Source: Carnimonas nigrificans ATCC BAA-78 (GTDB lineage: Bacteria; Pseudomonadota; Gammaproteobacteria; Pseudomonadales; Halomonadaceae). From it: 64,000 nt of DNA. Shown here one piece after another: positions 1 through 8,987 of this stretch. Under the pieces are notes generated by a model. It saw nothing but the letters and a program-made list of their open reading frames with translations. It was not told the origin of the DNA and searched no databases. The translations under genes were made by a program, and so were the position numbers. The stretch's first letter is position 1. Each line of letters begins with the position of its first letter. The DNA is taken from assembly GCF_000526695.1 (NCBI RefSeq), contig NZ_JAGO01000012.1, positions 62,001 to 126,000 on the forward strand, in the 5' to 3' direction.

Positions 1-85
1 GGTGCCGATCGGTCATTACCTTGAGCAGCGCCGCGCGCGTATTGCCGAGCATTTGGCGCAGGGCCGTCAGGAGGATCAGGCGTGA
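1..85 (+). CDS. C-terminal end of an upstream gene (truA by position?)
   Basis: An open frame entering from the left edge ends in TGA at 83-85 and supplies only the last 27 residues, ending in QEDQA and rich in Arg, Glu and Gln. The sequence itself is not diagnostic. In Pseudomonas-type genomes the gene just before trpF is truA (tRNA pseudouridine synthase), so truA is a guess from gene order only. Its stop overlaps the GTG start of the next gene (GTGA), which suggests translational coupling. Partial gene. Confidence 0.4.
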   Translation, partial: VPIGHYLEQRRARIAEHLAQGRQEDQA

Positions 86-705
86 GAACCCGAATCAAGT
101 TCTGTGGACTAACCCGTGAACAGGATATCAAGGCAGCAGTGGCGGCAGGTGCCGATGCGCTGGGCTTTGTGCTGTGGCCGGGCAGCAAGCGGGCGGTCAG
201 CATCGAGCGGCTGGCTGAGCTTGCACAGAGTGTGCCGCCTTTTGTGACGCGCGTCGGGCTGTTTGTTGATGCTCCGCTGTCCTTTATTGAGCAGGCCGCG
301 CCCCATCTCGACCTGTTGCAGTTGCATGGCAATGAATCCCCTGAAGCGTGCCAGTGCTCGCCGCTGCCGTGGATCAAGGCGCTGCGCATGGCAAGCGATA
401 TTGATCTGGCGCGTGAGAGTGAGCGCTTTCAGTATGCACAGGGGCTGCTGCTGGATGCCTGGCACCCGGCGCTGCCGGGCGGCACCGGTGAGCGCTTCGA
501 CTGGCAGCGTATTCCCGAGTGGTTAGCGCCGCGCATTATTTTGGCTGGAGGGCTTGATGGCACGAATGTGGCAAGCGCCATCCAGCAGGTTGGCCCCTTT
601 GCCGTTGATGTGTCAGGCGGCATAGAGTGTGCGCCAGGCATCAAGGATGCTGAACGCATGAATGACTTTGCGGCGGCGGTTGCGGCTGCCGACCAATTAT
701 CATAG
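82..705 (+). CDS. trpF: Phosphoribosylanthranilate isomerase
   Basis: Cytosolic enzyme of tryptophan synthesis that isomerises N-(5'-phosphoribosyl)anthranilate to CdRP. The 207-residue protein has the usual single TIM-barrel length. Visible family motifs are FCGLTREQD with the catalytic Cys near residue 8, GADALGFV, VGLFVD, LQLHGNE, a beta strand LLLDAW carrying the catalytic Asp, ILAGGL and the phosphate-binding VDVSGGIE near the C-terminus. The start is GTG at 82: AGGAGG lies at 69-74, 7 nt upstream, and the GTG overlaps the preceding TGA. The stand-alone trpF next to accD and folC is the Pseudomonas-like arrangement, unlike the enteric trpC-trpF fusion. A 232-bp gap with no gene follows. 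Confidence 0.97.
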   Translation: MRTRIKFCGLTREQDIKAAVAAGADALGFVLWPGSKRAVSIERLAELAQSVPPFVTRVGLFVDAPLSFIEQAAPHLDLLQLHGNESPEACQCSPLPWIKALRMASDIDLARESERFQYAQGLLLDAWHPALPGGTGERFDWQRIPEWLAPRIILAGGLDGTNVASAIQQVGPFAVDVSGGIECAPGIKDAERMNDFAAAVAAADQLS

Positions 706-891
706 TGGCTGGGCACTACCACTTTACCCCGTGTCACCGTTACAATGCGTGGCACGCGCTGTGCTCTATCGCCAATTTCAGCGTGCTGCGCTGGGCGTCG
801 CTGAGTTGCGCCGTGCGCTACCTTCAAGGCAGTGCAGAGTACGCATCCAGCGGAAATAGAGTGGTGATGTTAGCGCCCGTTTTTTGTCAGT

Positions 892-909
892 GCTTCGCTT
901 GTGCGAAGC
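892..909 (+). promoter_or_regulatory. Leader hairpin upstream of accD
   Basis: A perfect 7-bp stem (GCTTCGC/GCGAAGC) with a TTGT loop lies 28 nt before the accD start, after a T-rich stretch. AccD of E. coli is known to bind its own mRNA; whether this hairpin does anything similar is inference. The spacer 706-937 shows no convincing gene. Confidence 0.3.
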
Positions 910-937
910 CACAATGTATCAAGGATATCCAGAGTTC

Positions 938-1858
938 ATGAGCTGGCTGGACAAAATTGTACCGTCGATGGGCCGCACGCGTCAGGCTGACCGGCGCCAG
1001 AGTATTCCCAACGGGCTGTGGACCAAGTGTCCCAAGTGTGAAGCGGTGCTTTACCTTCCCGAACTCAAACACCATCAGAATGTCTGCCCCAAATGTGATC
1101 ACCATCTGCGCATGGGTGCACGGGCACGTCTGGACTGGTTCTTCGATGAAGAAGGACGCGCCGAACTGCTGGAAGACCTGAAGCCAGTGGATCGGCTCAA
1201 GTTCAAGGATTCCAAGCGTTACAAGGATCGTCTCGCGGCGGCTCAGAAGAGCACCGGTGAAAACGATGCACTGATCGCCATGCACGGCACGCTCAACGGC
1301 CTGGATGTGGTCGCAGTGGCGTTCGAGTTCAGCTTCATGGGCGGCTCGATGGGCTCGGTCGTGGGCGAGAAATTCGCTCGTGCTGCCGAGCTGGCGCTGG
1401 AGAAACGAATTCCGCTGATATGCTTCGCGGCCAGTGGCGGTGCGCGCATGCAGGAAGCGCTGTTTTCGCTGATGCAGATGGCGAAAACCTCTGCCGCGCT
1501 GGAGCGTATGAAAAATGCGGGCGTGCCCTATATTTCAGTGCTCACCGATCCTGTGTTTGGTGGCGTCTCGGCATCACTGGCGATGCTGGGCGATCTGAAT
1601 ATTGCGGAACCCAACGCCCTGATCGGCTTTGCCGGGCCGCGCGTTATCGAACAGACCGTGCGCGAGAAGTTGCCGGAAGGCTTCCAGCGCAGCGAATTCC
1701 TGCTGGAGCACGGTACTGTCGATATGATCGTTCACCGTAACGAGCTGCGCGAAACGCTCGGACGGGTGCTGCGCAAGATGCAGCACAAATCGGTAGCCCC
1801 CGCGATTCAGCCGGCAGAACCTGCGGTTCAGGACTGGCCTGACGCTCCGGATGAGTGA
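938..1858 (+). CDS. accD: Acetyl-CoA carboxylase carboxyltransferase subunit beta
   Basis: Beta half of the carboxyltransferase that moves the carboxyl group from biotin to acetyl-CoA, making malonyl-CoA for fatty-acid synthesis. The 306-residue protein starts MSWLDKIVP, as the family does, so ATG 938 is preferred over in-frame starts back to 884. A four-cysteine zinc ribbon is seen at residues ~27-49 (CPKC and CPKC pairs). The crotonase-like core carries [12 protein letters not shown] and the oxyanion-hole region [14 protein letters not shown] at 921-925 is a rather distant ribosome site. Its partners accB and accC lie about 42 kb away on the other strand; accA is not in the window. folC follows 35 bp downstream in the same direction. 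Confidence 0.97.
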   Translation: MSWLDKIVPSMGRTRQADRRQSIPNGLWTKCPKCEAVLYLPELKHHQNVCPKCDHHLRMGARARLDWFFDEEGRAELLEDLKPVDRLKFKDSKRYKDRLAAAQKSTGENDALIAMHGTLNGLDVVAVAFEFSFMGGSMGSVVGEKFARAAELALEKRIPLICFAASGGARMQEALFSLMQMAKTSAALERMKNAGVPYISVLTDPVFGGVSASLAMLGDLNIAEPNALIGFAGPRVIEQTVREKLPEGFQRSEFLLEHGTVDMIVHRNELRETLGRVLRKMQHKSVAPAIQPAEPAVQDWPDAPDE

Positions 1859-1893
1859 TCATATTGACGGTGGCATGGCGATAGGGCCGCAGC

Positions 1894-3192
1894 ATGACAG
1901 ATAGCAGTGCAACGCTTGAGCAGTGGCTTGAGCGCTTGATGCACCAGCACTCCTCGGCCATTGATCTCGGCCTTGAGCGGGTGGGTGAAGTGGCGCGCAG
2001 GCTAGGCTTGCTCGACCAACCGCTGGCGCCGCGTGTCATTAGCGTGGCAGGGACCAACGGCAAAGGCTCCACGGTTGCCATGCTCGACGCCTGTGCGCGG
2101 GCGTGTGGTCTCACTTCGGTCTGTTATACCTCGCCGCATTTGCTGCGCTACAACGAGCGTGTGCGCATCAACGGCCTTGAAGTCTCCGATGCCGCGCTGG
2201 TAGCGGCCTTCGAGCGTATTGAGCAGGCCCGCCTTGCGGAGCCGGCCATTAGCCTGAGCTACTTCGAAACAGGCACGCTGGCGGCAGCGCTGATCATTCG
2301 CCAGCAGGCACCGGATATAGCGATACTGGAAGTGGGGCTGGGCGGGCGTCTGGATGCGGTCAACATCTTTGACGCCGATGTGGCTGTTGTTACCACTATC
2401 GCCCTCGATCACGCCGACTATCTGGGCACCGATATCTCCGTGATCGGGCGTGAAAAGGCCGGTATCATGCGCTCCGGTGGCGCGGCGGTGCTGGGCAGTC
2501 GCACCCTTCCCGATAGTGTCAGCGCCTATGCCGAGCAGATAGGAATGCGGGTAGTGGCGACACTCGGGACGACCTTCGACTATGCTGCCGGTGTAGCCGG
2601 GCTTGATTGGCACGGTATCAATGCCGAGGGGCAGCAGTGTCATCTTGAGCAGCTGGCGCAGCCGCAGCTACCGCTTGATAATGCAGCCAGCGCCTTGCAG
2701 GCACTGATGCTTGCAGGCATTGAGCCGAGTCAGGCGCAGATATGCCGGGCCTTTGAGTCGCTATCGCTGCCGGGCAGAATGCAGCGCATCGGGCGCTGGC
2801 GTCTTGATGTTGCGCACAACCCGCATGCCGCTGGCTGGGTGGCTCGCAGGCTTGCCAGCGAGCCTGTGCCGCAGGGGCGTCTTGCCCTGCTGGCCATGTT
2901 GGGCGACAAGGATGCCAATTCGGTAGTGGCGGAGCTTGCACCAGTGATTGATGGCTGGGTCTGTGCCACTATTGAAGGAGAACGCGGGCGCAGCGCGGCC
3001 ACCCTTGCCGAGCGGGTGGCTGCGGAGGGAGGCCAGGTGTTTTTCGAAGCGTCCAGCGTAACGGACGCTTTGACATGGATTGATAAAAACGAGGCGCTGG
3101 CCGACTGGGAAGTGCTGGTGTGTGGTTCCTTCGTGACCGTTGCGGCGGCACTGGAGTGGCTGAACAAGCGCAGTCAAGGAGTAGGTGGATGA
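1894..3192 (+). CDS. folC: Dihydrofolate synthase / folylpolyglutamate synthase
   Basis: Mur-ligase-family enzyme that adds glutamate to dihydropteroate and then to tetrahydrofolate. The 432-residue protein shows the ATP-binding P-loop AGTNGKGST near residue 52, the substrate stretch TSPHLLRYNERVRING, the LEVGLGGRLDAVN segment, the DHADYLG metal/glutamate region and a C-terminal ligase domain containing DVAHNPHAA and VCGSF. Its stop overlaps the ATG of the SPOR-domain gene by 4 bp, as in the conserved accD-folC-dedD-cvpA-purF operon. Confidence 0.97.
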   Translation: MTDSSATLEQWLERLMHQHSSAIDLGLERVGEVARRLGLLDQPLAPRVISVAGTNGKGSTVAMLDACARACGLTSVCYTSPHLLRYNERVRINGLEVSDAALVAAFERIEQARLAEPAISLSYFETGTLAAALIIRQQAPDIAILEVGLGGRLDAVNIFDADVAVVTTIALDHADYLGTDISVIGREKAGIMRSGGAAVLGSRTLPDSVSAYAEQIGMRVVATLGTTFDYAAGVAGLDWHGINAEGQQCHLEQLAQPQLPLDNAASALQALMLAGIEPSQAQICRAFESLSLPGRMQRIGRWRLDVAHNPHAAGWVARRLASEPVPQGRLALLAMLGDKDANSVVAELAPVIDGWVCATIEGERGRSAATLAERVAAEGGQVFFEASSVTDALTWIDKNEALADWEVLVCGSFVTVAAALEWLNKRSQGVGG

Positions 3193-4148
3193 GAAACGGA
3201 ATGAAGGAAAGGATCATTGGTGGTGCGATTCTCGTCGCCCTGGCGATTATTGTCGTGCCAATGTTTGTCGGTGGCTCCGGTAAAAAGGAAGGCTCTGGTC
3301 AGGCGCCCAGCATGACCATCAATGAAGAACAGATTGATGTGCCGGACGATCAGCAGGCCAGCAATGGCGACGGTAACGAAGGTCAGCAGCCTCAGGGTGA
3401 TGGTGCGGGTTCCGACGTTTCCCAGTACAGCCAGCTTCTCCCTGGAAGTGAAGGCCCACAGGATATCAACCCCGACGCTCAGGCTTCCGTGACTCAGGCG
3501 CAGCAGGGCAGCAATGGCAACGCCTCTCCTGATAGTGGGGAAGGTAGTGCCGCAGCGGCGCAATCGCACCAGATGGAGCCTTCTCAGCCGGTTCACGAGA
3601 GCAGTGCGCAGTCGCAGCAGCAGCCTGCTACTCCTCCCCAGCGTCCGGCACACCGTGAACCTGCGCATTCTCAGCAGCCAGCAGAGTCGCAGCGTTCCAA
3701 CAGCAGTTCAAGTTCACGCAACGCGACCGCCAGCAACTCGACGGCCAGTCGTTCATCAACTGCCAGCAATGCCCAGCCGAAGAGTTCTTCGCAGGGAAGC
3801 TCTGCGCAGAGAAATAGCGGTAGCTCCATGGCCTCTTCTGACCCGATTCTGGCCGCCGCCAATCGCTATGACTCCAATGGCAGCCGCAGCAGCGCCTCTG
3901 GTGCTTCTGCCAGCGGTCGCTGGTCGGTACAGGCCGGCAGCTTTGGCAATGCTGCCAACGCTGACAACCTGGTCAAGCGTCTGAAAGGTCTTGGTTTCAA
4001 CGCCTATCAGATCTCGCGCGGCGCCAACAAGGTAGTGCTGGTTGGCCCGTACAATAGCTCCGGTGCTGGCGAGAGTGCGCGTACTCAGCTACAACAGAAA
4101 GCCAACATCAACGGCTTCGTTGTACATAGTGGTGGTAACGCTGGATGA
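3189..4148 (+). CDS. SPOR-domain membrane protein (DedD-like)
   Basis: A 319-residue inner-membrane protein with a short basic cytoplasmic start (MRNGMKER), one N-terminal membrane helix (residues ~9-24), a long low-complexity periplasmic linker very rich in Ser, Gln, Asn and Ala (~30-240), and a C-terminal SPOR domain (~245-319, beginning RWSVQAGSFGN). SPOR domains bind denuded peptidoglycan at the division septum, and DedD is the family member found in this operon position. ATG 3189 overlaps the folC stop; an in-frame longer frame from 3120 lies inside folC and is not credible. The linker is free to drift, so only the two ends should align well with homologues. Confidence 0.9.
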   Translation: MRNGMKERIIGGAILVALAIIVVPMFVGGSGKKEGSGQAPSMTINEEQIDVPDDQQASNGDGNEGQQPQGDGAGSDVSQYSQLLPGSEGPQDINPDAQASVTQAQQGSNGNASPDSGEGSAAAAQSHQMEPSQPVHESSAQSQQQPATPPQRPAHREPAHSQQPAESQRSNSSSSSRNATASNSTASRSSTASNAQPKSSSQGSSAQRNSGSSMASSDPILAAANRYDSNGSRSSASGASASGRWSVQAGSFGNAANADNLVKRLKGLGFNAYQISRGANKVVLVGPYNSSGAGESARTQLQQKANINGFVVHSGGNAG

Positions 4149-4699
4149 CCTTTACATGGCTTGATTGGGGCTTTGTCGCCATTCTCGCCATGTGCGTACT
4201 GATGGGAATCGTACGCGGACTGATTCGTGAAGGGCTCGGGTTGGTAGTGTGGATCGTCGCACTACTGGTAGCCCGGGCCTTTTGCGTTGAAACCGGTGCT
4301 TTATTGACGGACTACATCGAGAACGCGCTGCTGCGCACCGTCGTGGGGTTTGTGATCGTGGCCTTTGGTGTCATTGTCGCGGGCGGCTTGTGTATGCGTT
4401 TTCTCAATGCAGTGGTGTCGTGGGCTGGCATGGGCAGCTTTAACCGTGTGCTGGGCGGTGTGTTTGGTGCAGTGAAGGGGGCGGTCATTATTGCTCTGAT
4501 AGGAGTATTGATTCCGCTGACTCCTGTGGCTGAAACACCCGCCTGGCAGCAGGCTGCGCTCAGGCCGACGGTCTCGCTTTTGCAGGCCGAGATAGCAACG
4601 CGCTACCAGCAATTGAAACAAGGTCAGTCCGCTGATCACTCCGGACTTCCGGATGAGGTCGAGTCACTCGACAACTTCTCCCAAACAGTGAGGAATTAA
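4145..4699 (+). CDS. cvpA: CvpA family inner-membrane protein
   Basis: A 184-residue membrane protein with about four hydrophobic helices (residues ~5-25, 28-48, 64-86, 103-126) followed by a polar tail. It matches CvpA in length, topology and place immediately before purF; CvpA is linked to colicin V production and to envelope stress resistance in enterics, but its molecular function is unsettled. ATG 4145 overlaps the previous TGA by 4 bp, and purF starts 4 bp after its stop, so the set is translated as one block. Confidence 0.93.
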   Translation: MTFTWLDWGFVAILAMCVLMGIVRGLIREGLGLVVWIVALLVARAFCVETGALLTDYIENALLRTVVGFVIVAFGVIVAGGLCMRFLNAVVSWAGMGSFNRVLGGVFGAVKGAVIIALIGVLIPLTPVAETPAWQQAALRPTVSLLQAEIATRYQQLKQGQSADHSGLPDEVESLDNFSQTVRN

Positions 4700-4703
4700 C
4701 GCG

Positions 4704-6215
4704 ATGTGCGGTATTGTAGGCGTGGTGGCGAACTCTCGAGTCAATCAGGTGTTGTACGATGCCCTGACAGTGCTTCAACACCGTGGACAGGATGCCGCCG
4801 GCATGGTGACCCTGGACGAGGGGCACTTTCTACTGCGCAAGGGTAATGGGCTGGTGCGCGACGTTATACGCACCCGTCACATGAAGCGGTTGAGTGGCAA
4901 CGTGGGCATTGGGCATGTGCGCTACCCGACTGCCGGATCGGCTTCCGAGGCTGAATCCCAGCCGTTTTATGTCAATTCGCCGCACGGTATCGCGCTGGTG
5001 CACAACGGCAACCTCACTAACTGTGCCGAGTTGAAGGAAGAGCTGTTCCGCACCGATCTGCGCCATATCAACACGACCTCCGATTCGGAAGTGCTGGTCA
5101 ACATACTGGCGCATGAGCTGGGCAAGGAAGGCCATGGGCTGTCGGCTGATAACGTGTTTTCCGCGATCAGCCGCGTCTATCAGCGCTGTCGCGGGGGGTA
5201 TGCTGCGCTGGCGATCATCAACAATCTGGGCATGGTCGCATTCCGCGATCCCAACGGTATTCGTCCGGTGGTGTTTGGCAAGCGTGACACTTCCGATGGC
5301 CCTGAATACATGATTGCTTCCGAGTCGGTGGCGCTGGATGTGGCGGGCTTCGAGCTGATTCGCGATATAGGGCCGGGTGAAGCGATATTCATCGACGAAC
5401 ATCGTCAGTTGCACACTCGCCAGTGCATTGAAGGGCAAGCCTTCACCCCCTGTATTTTCGAATACGTGTATCTGGCGCGCCCCGACTCCATCATTGATGG
5501 TGCCAGCGTCTATCGCACCCGTATGCATATGGGCACCAAGCTCGCCGAGCGCCTGAAGAGCGAGTGGCCCGATCACGATATTGATGTGGTGATTCCGATT
5601 CCCGATACCAGCCGTACCGCCGCGCTGGAGATGGCGCAAGCGCTGGGGGTGACCTATCGTGAAGGCTTTATCAAGAACCGCTATATCGGGCGCACCTTTA
5701 TCATGCCCGGCCAGACCATGCGCAAGAAATCCGTGCGGCAGAAGCTCAACACCGCTGACACTGAATTCGAAGGCAGGAATGTGCTGCTGGTGGATGACTC
5801 CATCGTGCGTGGCACTACCTGCAACGAGATTATTCAGATGGCGCGTGAAGCGGGGGCCAGGAAGGTCTATTTCGCATCGGCAGCGCCCGCCGTGCGCTAT
5901 CCCAACGTCTACGGTATTGATATGCCGGTCGCCATGGAGCTGATCGGTCACGGGCGCACCGAGCAGGAGATAGGCGATCTTATCGGCGCAGACCGTTTGA
6001 TCTATCAGCAGCTCGACGATCTCAAGGATGCGTGCCGTGAAGTCAATCCCGAGCTGAAAGAGTTCGATTGTTCGGTGTTTGACGGTCGCTACGTGACGGG
6101 TGACATCGATGCTGAATATCTGGCCGACCTTGAGCTGTCGCGCAGTGATTCAGCCAAGCATCAGCGCAACGATGGTGCGGTGCTTGAGTTGCAAAATGAA
6201 AGCGATGAAGAGTAG
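4704..6215 (+). CDS. purF: Amidophosphoribosyltransferase
   Basis: First committed step of purine synthesis: glutamine plus PRPP gives 5-phosphoribosylamine. The 503-residue protein begins MCGIVGVV, so removal of Met exposes the Cys nucleophile of the N-terminal class II glutaminase. Further glutaminase motifs are [17 protein letters not shown] and HNGNLTN. The phosphoribosyltransferase domain has [12 protein letters not shown] and the PRPP loop [13 protein letters not shown] near residue 370. Length and domain order are normal. No clear terminator follows; an 8-bp hairpin sits in the 142-bp gap before metZ. Confidence 0.98.
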   Translation: MCGIVGVVANSRVNQVLYDALTVLQHRGQDAAGMVTLDEGHFLLRKGNGLVRDVIRTRHMKRLSGNVGIGHVRYPTAGSASEAESQPFYVNSPHGIALVHNGNLTNCAELKEELFRTDLRHINTTSDSEVLVNILAHELGKEGHGLSADNVFSAISRVYQRCRGGYAALAIINNLGMVAFRDPNGIRPVVFGKRDTSDGPEYMIASESVALDVAGFELIRDIGPGEAIFIDEHRQLHTRQCIEGQAFTPCIFEYVYLARPDSIIDGASVYRTRMHMGTKLAERLKSEWPDHDIDVVIPIPDTSRTAALEMAQALGVTYREGFIKNRYIGRTFIMPGQTMRKKSVRQKLNTADTEFEGRNVLLVDDSIVRGTTCNEIIQMAREAGARKVYFASAAPAVRYPNVYGIDMPVAMELIGHGRTEQEIGDLIGADRLIYQQLDDLKDACREVNPELKEFDCSVFDGRYVTGDIDAEYLADLELSRSDSAKHQRNDGAVLELQNESDEE

Positions 6216-6314
6216 CGTTATCTTCTCGCTATTATCATTTCCTACTGTTGCGCGGTGGTGCAATCACTACGCTGGATAGATGCCAGCGTCGCATCGCGCA
6301 CTATTTTTACCATC

Positions 6315-6337
6315 GAGACCGCTTTTCAGGCGGTCTC
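6315..6337 (+). promoter_or_regulatory. Hairpin in the purF-metZ gap
   Basis: A perfect 8-bp stem GAGACCGC/GCGGTCTC with a 7-nt loop ends 20 nt before the metZ start codon, directly against its ribosome site. Only two T's follow, so it is a weak terminator at best; it may partly end purF transcription or shape metZ translation. Confidence 0.45.
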
Positions 6338-6357
6338 TTGCCGCAAGGAGATCAGGC

Positions 6358-7554
6358 ATGGGTATCCAGTTTCCAGAGGACGAGGAATTTTCCTTCGCCA
6401 CACTTGGCGTGCGTGGCGGCCAGCGTCGCACCAATGAGCAAGAGCATGGCGAGCCGATCTTCACTACTTCCAGCTTTGTATATAACAGCGCGGCTGAAGC
6501 GGCCGCCAAGTTTATCGGCAAGGAAGCGGGCAATGTCTACTCGCGCTTCTCCAACCCTACCATCCAAACCTTTGAACGGCGTCTGGCGGCGCTCGAGGGC
6601 GGAAAAAGGGCAGTAGCAGTAGGCTCGGGAATGGGCGCAATTCTGACCATGGGGCTGGCCCTTTTGCAGCAGGGCGATGAAATCGTGGCTTCGCGCTCGC
6701 TGTTTGGCTCCACCATCAGCCTGTTCAACAAGTATTTTTCCAAACTCGGCATCAAGGTGCGCTATGTAGCACTTTCCGATGTCGGTGGGTGGGAACGTGC
6801 CATCTCACCGAATACCAAGCTGTTCTTCGCTGAAACCCCCTCCAATCCGTTGGCGGAGCTGGTGGATATCGCTGAGTTGGCGGAGGTCGCCCATCGTCAC
6901 GGCATCAAGCTGGTGATCGACAACTGCTTCTGCACGCCAGCACTGCAACAGCCGCTCAAGCTGGGAGCCGATCTGGTGGTGCATTCGGCGACCAAGTTCA
7001 TTGATGGTCAGGGGCGTGCCATCGGCGGTGCCATTGTCGGTAATGACGATGCTGACATGGAGGAGATGCTGGGCGTGGTGCGTACTTGCGGTACCAGCAT
7101 CAGCCCCTTCAACGCCTGGATTTTCCTCAAGGGGCTGGAGACGCTCAAGCTGCGCATGCGTGCTCACTGCGATAACGCGCTGGAACTGGCGCGCTGGCTG
7201 GAGCAGCAGCCGCAGGTTGAAAAGGTCTATTTTGGCGGGCTTGAAAGCCATCCGCAGCACGAGCTTGCCAAGCGCCAGCAGTCAGGCTTCGGAGCGGTGC
7301 TCGGTTTTGTGGTGAAGGGCGGCCAGGAGGGGGCCTGGAAGGTGATTGATGCTACTCGGATTGTCTCGATTACCGGCAATCTGGGCGATACCAAAACCAC
7401 CATCACCCATGTGGCGACCACAACCCACGCCAAGCTGTCGGAAGAAGAGAAAGCCGCTGCCAATATTGCACCGGGCCTGATTCGCGTTGCCGTAGGTCTG
7501 GAAGACGTGGATGATCTCAAGCAGGATCTGGCGCGCGGCCTCGCTACGTTGTAA
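6358..7554 (+). CDS. metZ: O-succinylhomoserine sulfhydrylase
   Basis: PLP enzyme that makes homocysteine directly from O-succinylhomoserine and sulfide, the direct-sulfhydrylation route to methionine used by Pseudomonas-like bacteria. The 398-residue protein belongs to the Cys/Met metabolism PLP family: SRFSNPTIQTFE near the N-terminus, GSGMGAI cofactor-phosphate region, ETPSNP, DNCFCTP with the PLP-ring Asp, and the Schiff-base lysine in HSATKFIDGQGRA (~residue 210). ATG 6358 is chosen over upstream in-frame codons because AAGGAG lies 7 nt before it and the product starts like MetZ. The assignment as MetZ rather than MetB rests mainly on its place after purF. Confidence 0.95.
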   Translation: MGIQFPEDEEFSFATLGVRGGQRRTNEQEHGEPIFTTSSFVYNSAAEAAAKFIGKEAGNVYSRFSNPTIQTFERRLAALEGGKRAVAVGSGMGAILTMGLALLQQGDEIVASRSLFGSTISLFNKYFSKLGIKVRYVALSDVGGWERAISPNTKLFFAETPSNPLAELVDIAELAEVAHRHGIKLVIDNCFCTPALQQPLKLGADLVVHSATKFIDGQGRAIGGAIVGNDDADMEEMLGVVRTCGTSISPFNAWIFLKGLETLKLRMRAHCDNALELARWLEQQPQVEKVYFGGLESHPQHELAKRQQSGFGAVLGFVVKGGQEGAWKVIDATRIVSITGNLGDTKTTITHVATTTHAKLSEEEKAAANIAPGLIRVAVGLEDVDDLKQDLARGLATL

Positions 7555-7586
7555 ATGTTCCTGACTGTGTTGTCTGAGCTAGTGAA

Positions 7587-7620
7587 TACGGCGGCTGCTC
7601 CGAATGGAGCGGCCGCCGTA
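7587..7620 (+). terminator. Hairpin terminator between metZ and the LysR gene
   Basis: A 15-bp stem (one G-T pair) with a GAAT loop, very GC-rich, lies between the converging metZ and LysR genes. There is no T-run on either side, so it may act as a transcription-end stabiliser rather than a strict intrinsic terminator. Confidence 0.55.
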
Positions 7621-7658
7621 GCGTAAGGCTTTCATGTGCGCTGGGTGATGAGTGACAC

Positions 7659-8669
7659 CTACAGCGGCGAGTGATCACCGGGGCTGATCGGCATATCAAA
7701 GATCGAGGGCGCGCGCCCAGCGATAAAGCCGTACATGTTATCGAAGCCCTCTATCTTGCGCTCCCACGCCGGCAGGTCGTTGCCTACCACATTTTGCAGG
7801 CAGGTGATGAAGCCACGGGTTTTCTGGGTCAGAAACTGACGGTGCGGATAGACCATATGAATATCCGCGCGCGTAATCAGCTTCAATTGTGGCAGCAATG
7901 GCACCAGTCGCCCCGCGGCGATATCGTCACCGACACTAAAGGCAGGCATGAGCGCGAAGCACAATCCATCGAGCACTGCGCCGAGCAGCAGTTCAGGGTC
8001 GTTGGCCCGATAGCGGGAGGTGAGCGGCGCCTTCTCTATTACCCCGTGGTCATTGAGATATTCGATGTGATCCTGAACAAGCCCTTCTCGGCTATAGATA
8101 ACGGCGGGAGTCGCCAGCAGTTCGGCCAGCGTGGTGGGGGTGCCGTAGTGCTCGATAAACTCTGGCGCTGCCACCAGCAGGGTGCGGTTACGCGCCAGGG
8201 GGCGGGCAATCAGCGAGGAATCTCGTGGCTGGGAGATGCGAATGGCGAAATCGTAACCGCCACCAATCAGATCCACGATGTTGTCTTCGAGACGCAAATC
8301 CACGCGCACCTTGGGGTAAAGTTTCAGATACTCAAGCAGTACCTGCGGTAATACGTGATGACCGAAGTTGCTGGGCACCGACAGTTTCAGGGTGCCGCGC
8401 GGCTCCTTCTGACTGACCTGCGCGATCTCTTCCACCGCTTCCAGCTCTTCACGCATCTTCAGTGCATGGGGATAGATGGACTGGCCGATACCGGTCAATG
8501 AAACGCTGCGCGTCGAGCGGTTGAAGAGCCGCACGCTCAGCTCCTCTTCGAGCTTTCCAATCTGCTTGGAAATCACCGAGCGATTGACGTTGCGGTGATC
8601 CGCCGCTGCCGTAAAACTACCTGCATCGACGACATCAGCAAACAGTAGCAGTCGCGCTGCCTTGTCCAT
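7659..8669 (-). CDS. LysR-family transcriptional regulator
   Basis: A 336-residue LysR-type regulator. The N-terminal winged helix-turn-helix (residues ~1-62) shows the family pattern FADVVDAGSFTAAA, VISKQIGKLEEEL and LFNRSTRSVSLTGIG; the rest is a type 2 periplasmic-binding-like effector domain (~90-295). The family resembles the single-domain LTTRs of the AaeR/DmlR/YafC group with an extended C-terminal tail of about 35 residues. AAGGA sits 7 nt before the ATG. Usual LysR divergent partner is absent: the gene upstream (aminotransferase) runs in the same direction, behind a strong terminator, so its target cannot be read from context. Confidence 0.93.
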   Translation of the reverse strand: MDKAARLLLFADVVDAGSFTAAADHRNVNRSVISKQIGKLEEELSVRLFNRSTRSVSLTGIGQSIYPHALKMREELEAVEEIAQVSQKEPRGTLKLSVPSNFGHHVLPQVLLEYLKLYPKVRVDLRLEDNIVDLIGGGYDFAIRISQPRDSSLIARPLARNRTLLVAAPEFIEHYGTPTTLAELLATPAVIYSREGLVQDHIEYLNDHGVIEKAPLTSRYRANDPELLLGAVLDGLCFALMPAFSVGDDIAAGRLVPLLPQLKLITRADIHMVYPHRQFLTQKTRGFITCLQNVVGNDLPAWERKIEGFDNMYGFIAGRAPSIFDMPISPGDHSPL

Positions 8670-8749
8670 GGAGAGTTCCTTGATCTGTCGAGCGAGCCGT
8701 CAGGGCACAACAGCGCGCTATCGGTACAAGAGAAAAAATAGCGGTCATT

Positions 8750-8828
8750 CAGGATAAGGGCCAGGAGTCTGTTGTTAACGCAGCAGACGTTGAACATGTC
8801 GCCATCAGCAGACCAGACCCTTATCCTG
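8750..8828. repeat. Nested inverted-repeat element containing copy 1 of a dispersed repeat
   Basis: An 11-bp perfect inverted repeat (CAGGATAAGGG at 8750-8760, CCCTTATCCTG at 8818-8828; 14 bp with G-T pairs) encloses a second hairpin GTCTGTTG/CAGCAGAC at 8767-8788. CAGCAGAC occurs again at 8806-8813, giving two possible partners. The 18-mer CGCAGCAGACGTTGAACA at 8779-8796 is found again at 32341. The element lies in the 318-bp gap 8670-8987, which has no gene. Confidence 0.55.
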
Positions 8829-8862
8829 GGTAGCGCCGCCAAAAAATGAAGCAGGAAGGCGC

Positions 8863-8898
8863 AAAAAGGCCGAGCTCGGTGGGGTACCGAACTCAGCC
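8863..8898 (-). terminator. Rho-independent terminator of the aminotransferase gene
   Basis: On the minus strand a 13-bp GC-rich stem (two G-T pairs) with a 5-nt loop is followed by TTTTT (plus-strand A's at 8863-8867). It lies about 90 bp past the stop of the aminotransferase gene. Confidence 0.85.
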
Positions 8899-8987
8899 AT
8901 TCACCAGAGAGATGACCCACTCTGGCAGAGTGTGCACCGCCGAGTGCTTCCGGGAGCGGCGCTTATTACGCTAGCGCGAGCGCTTGC

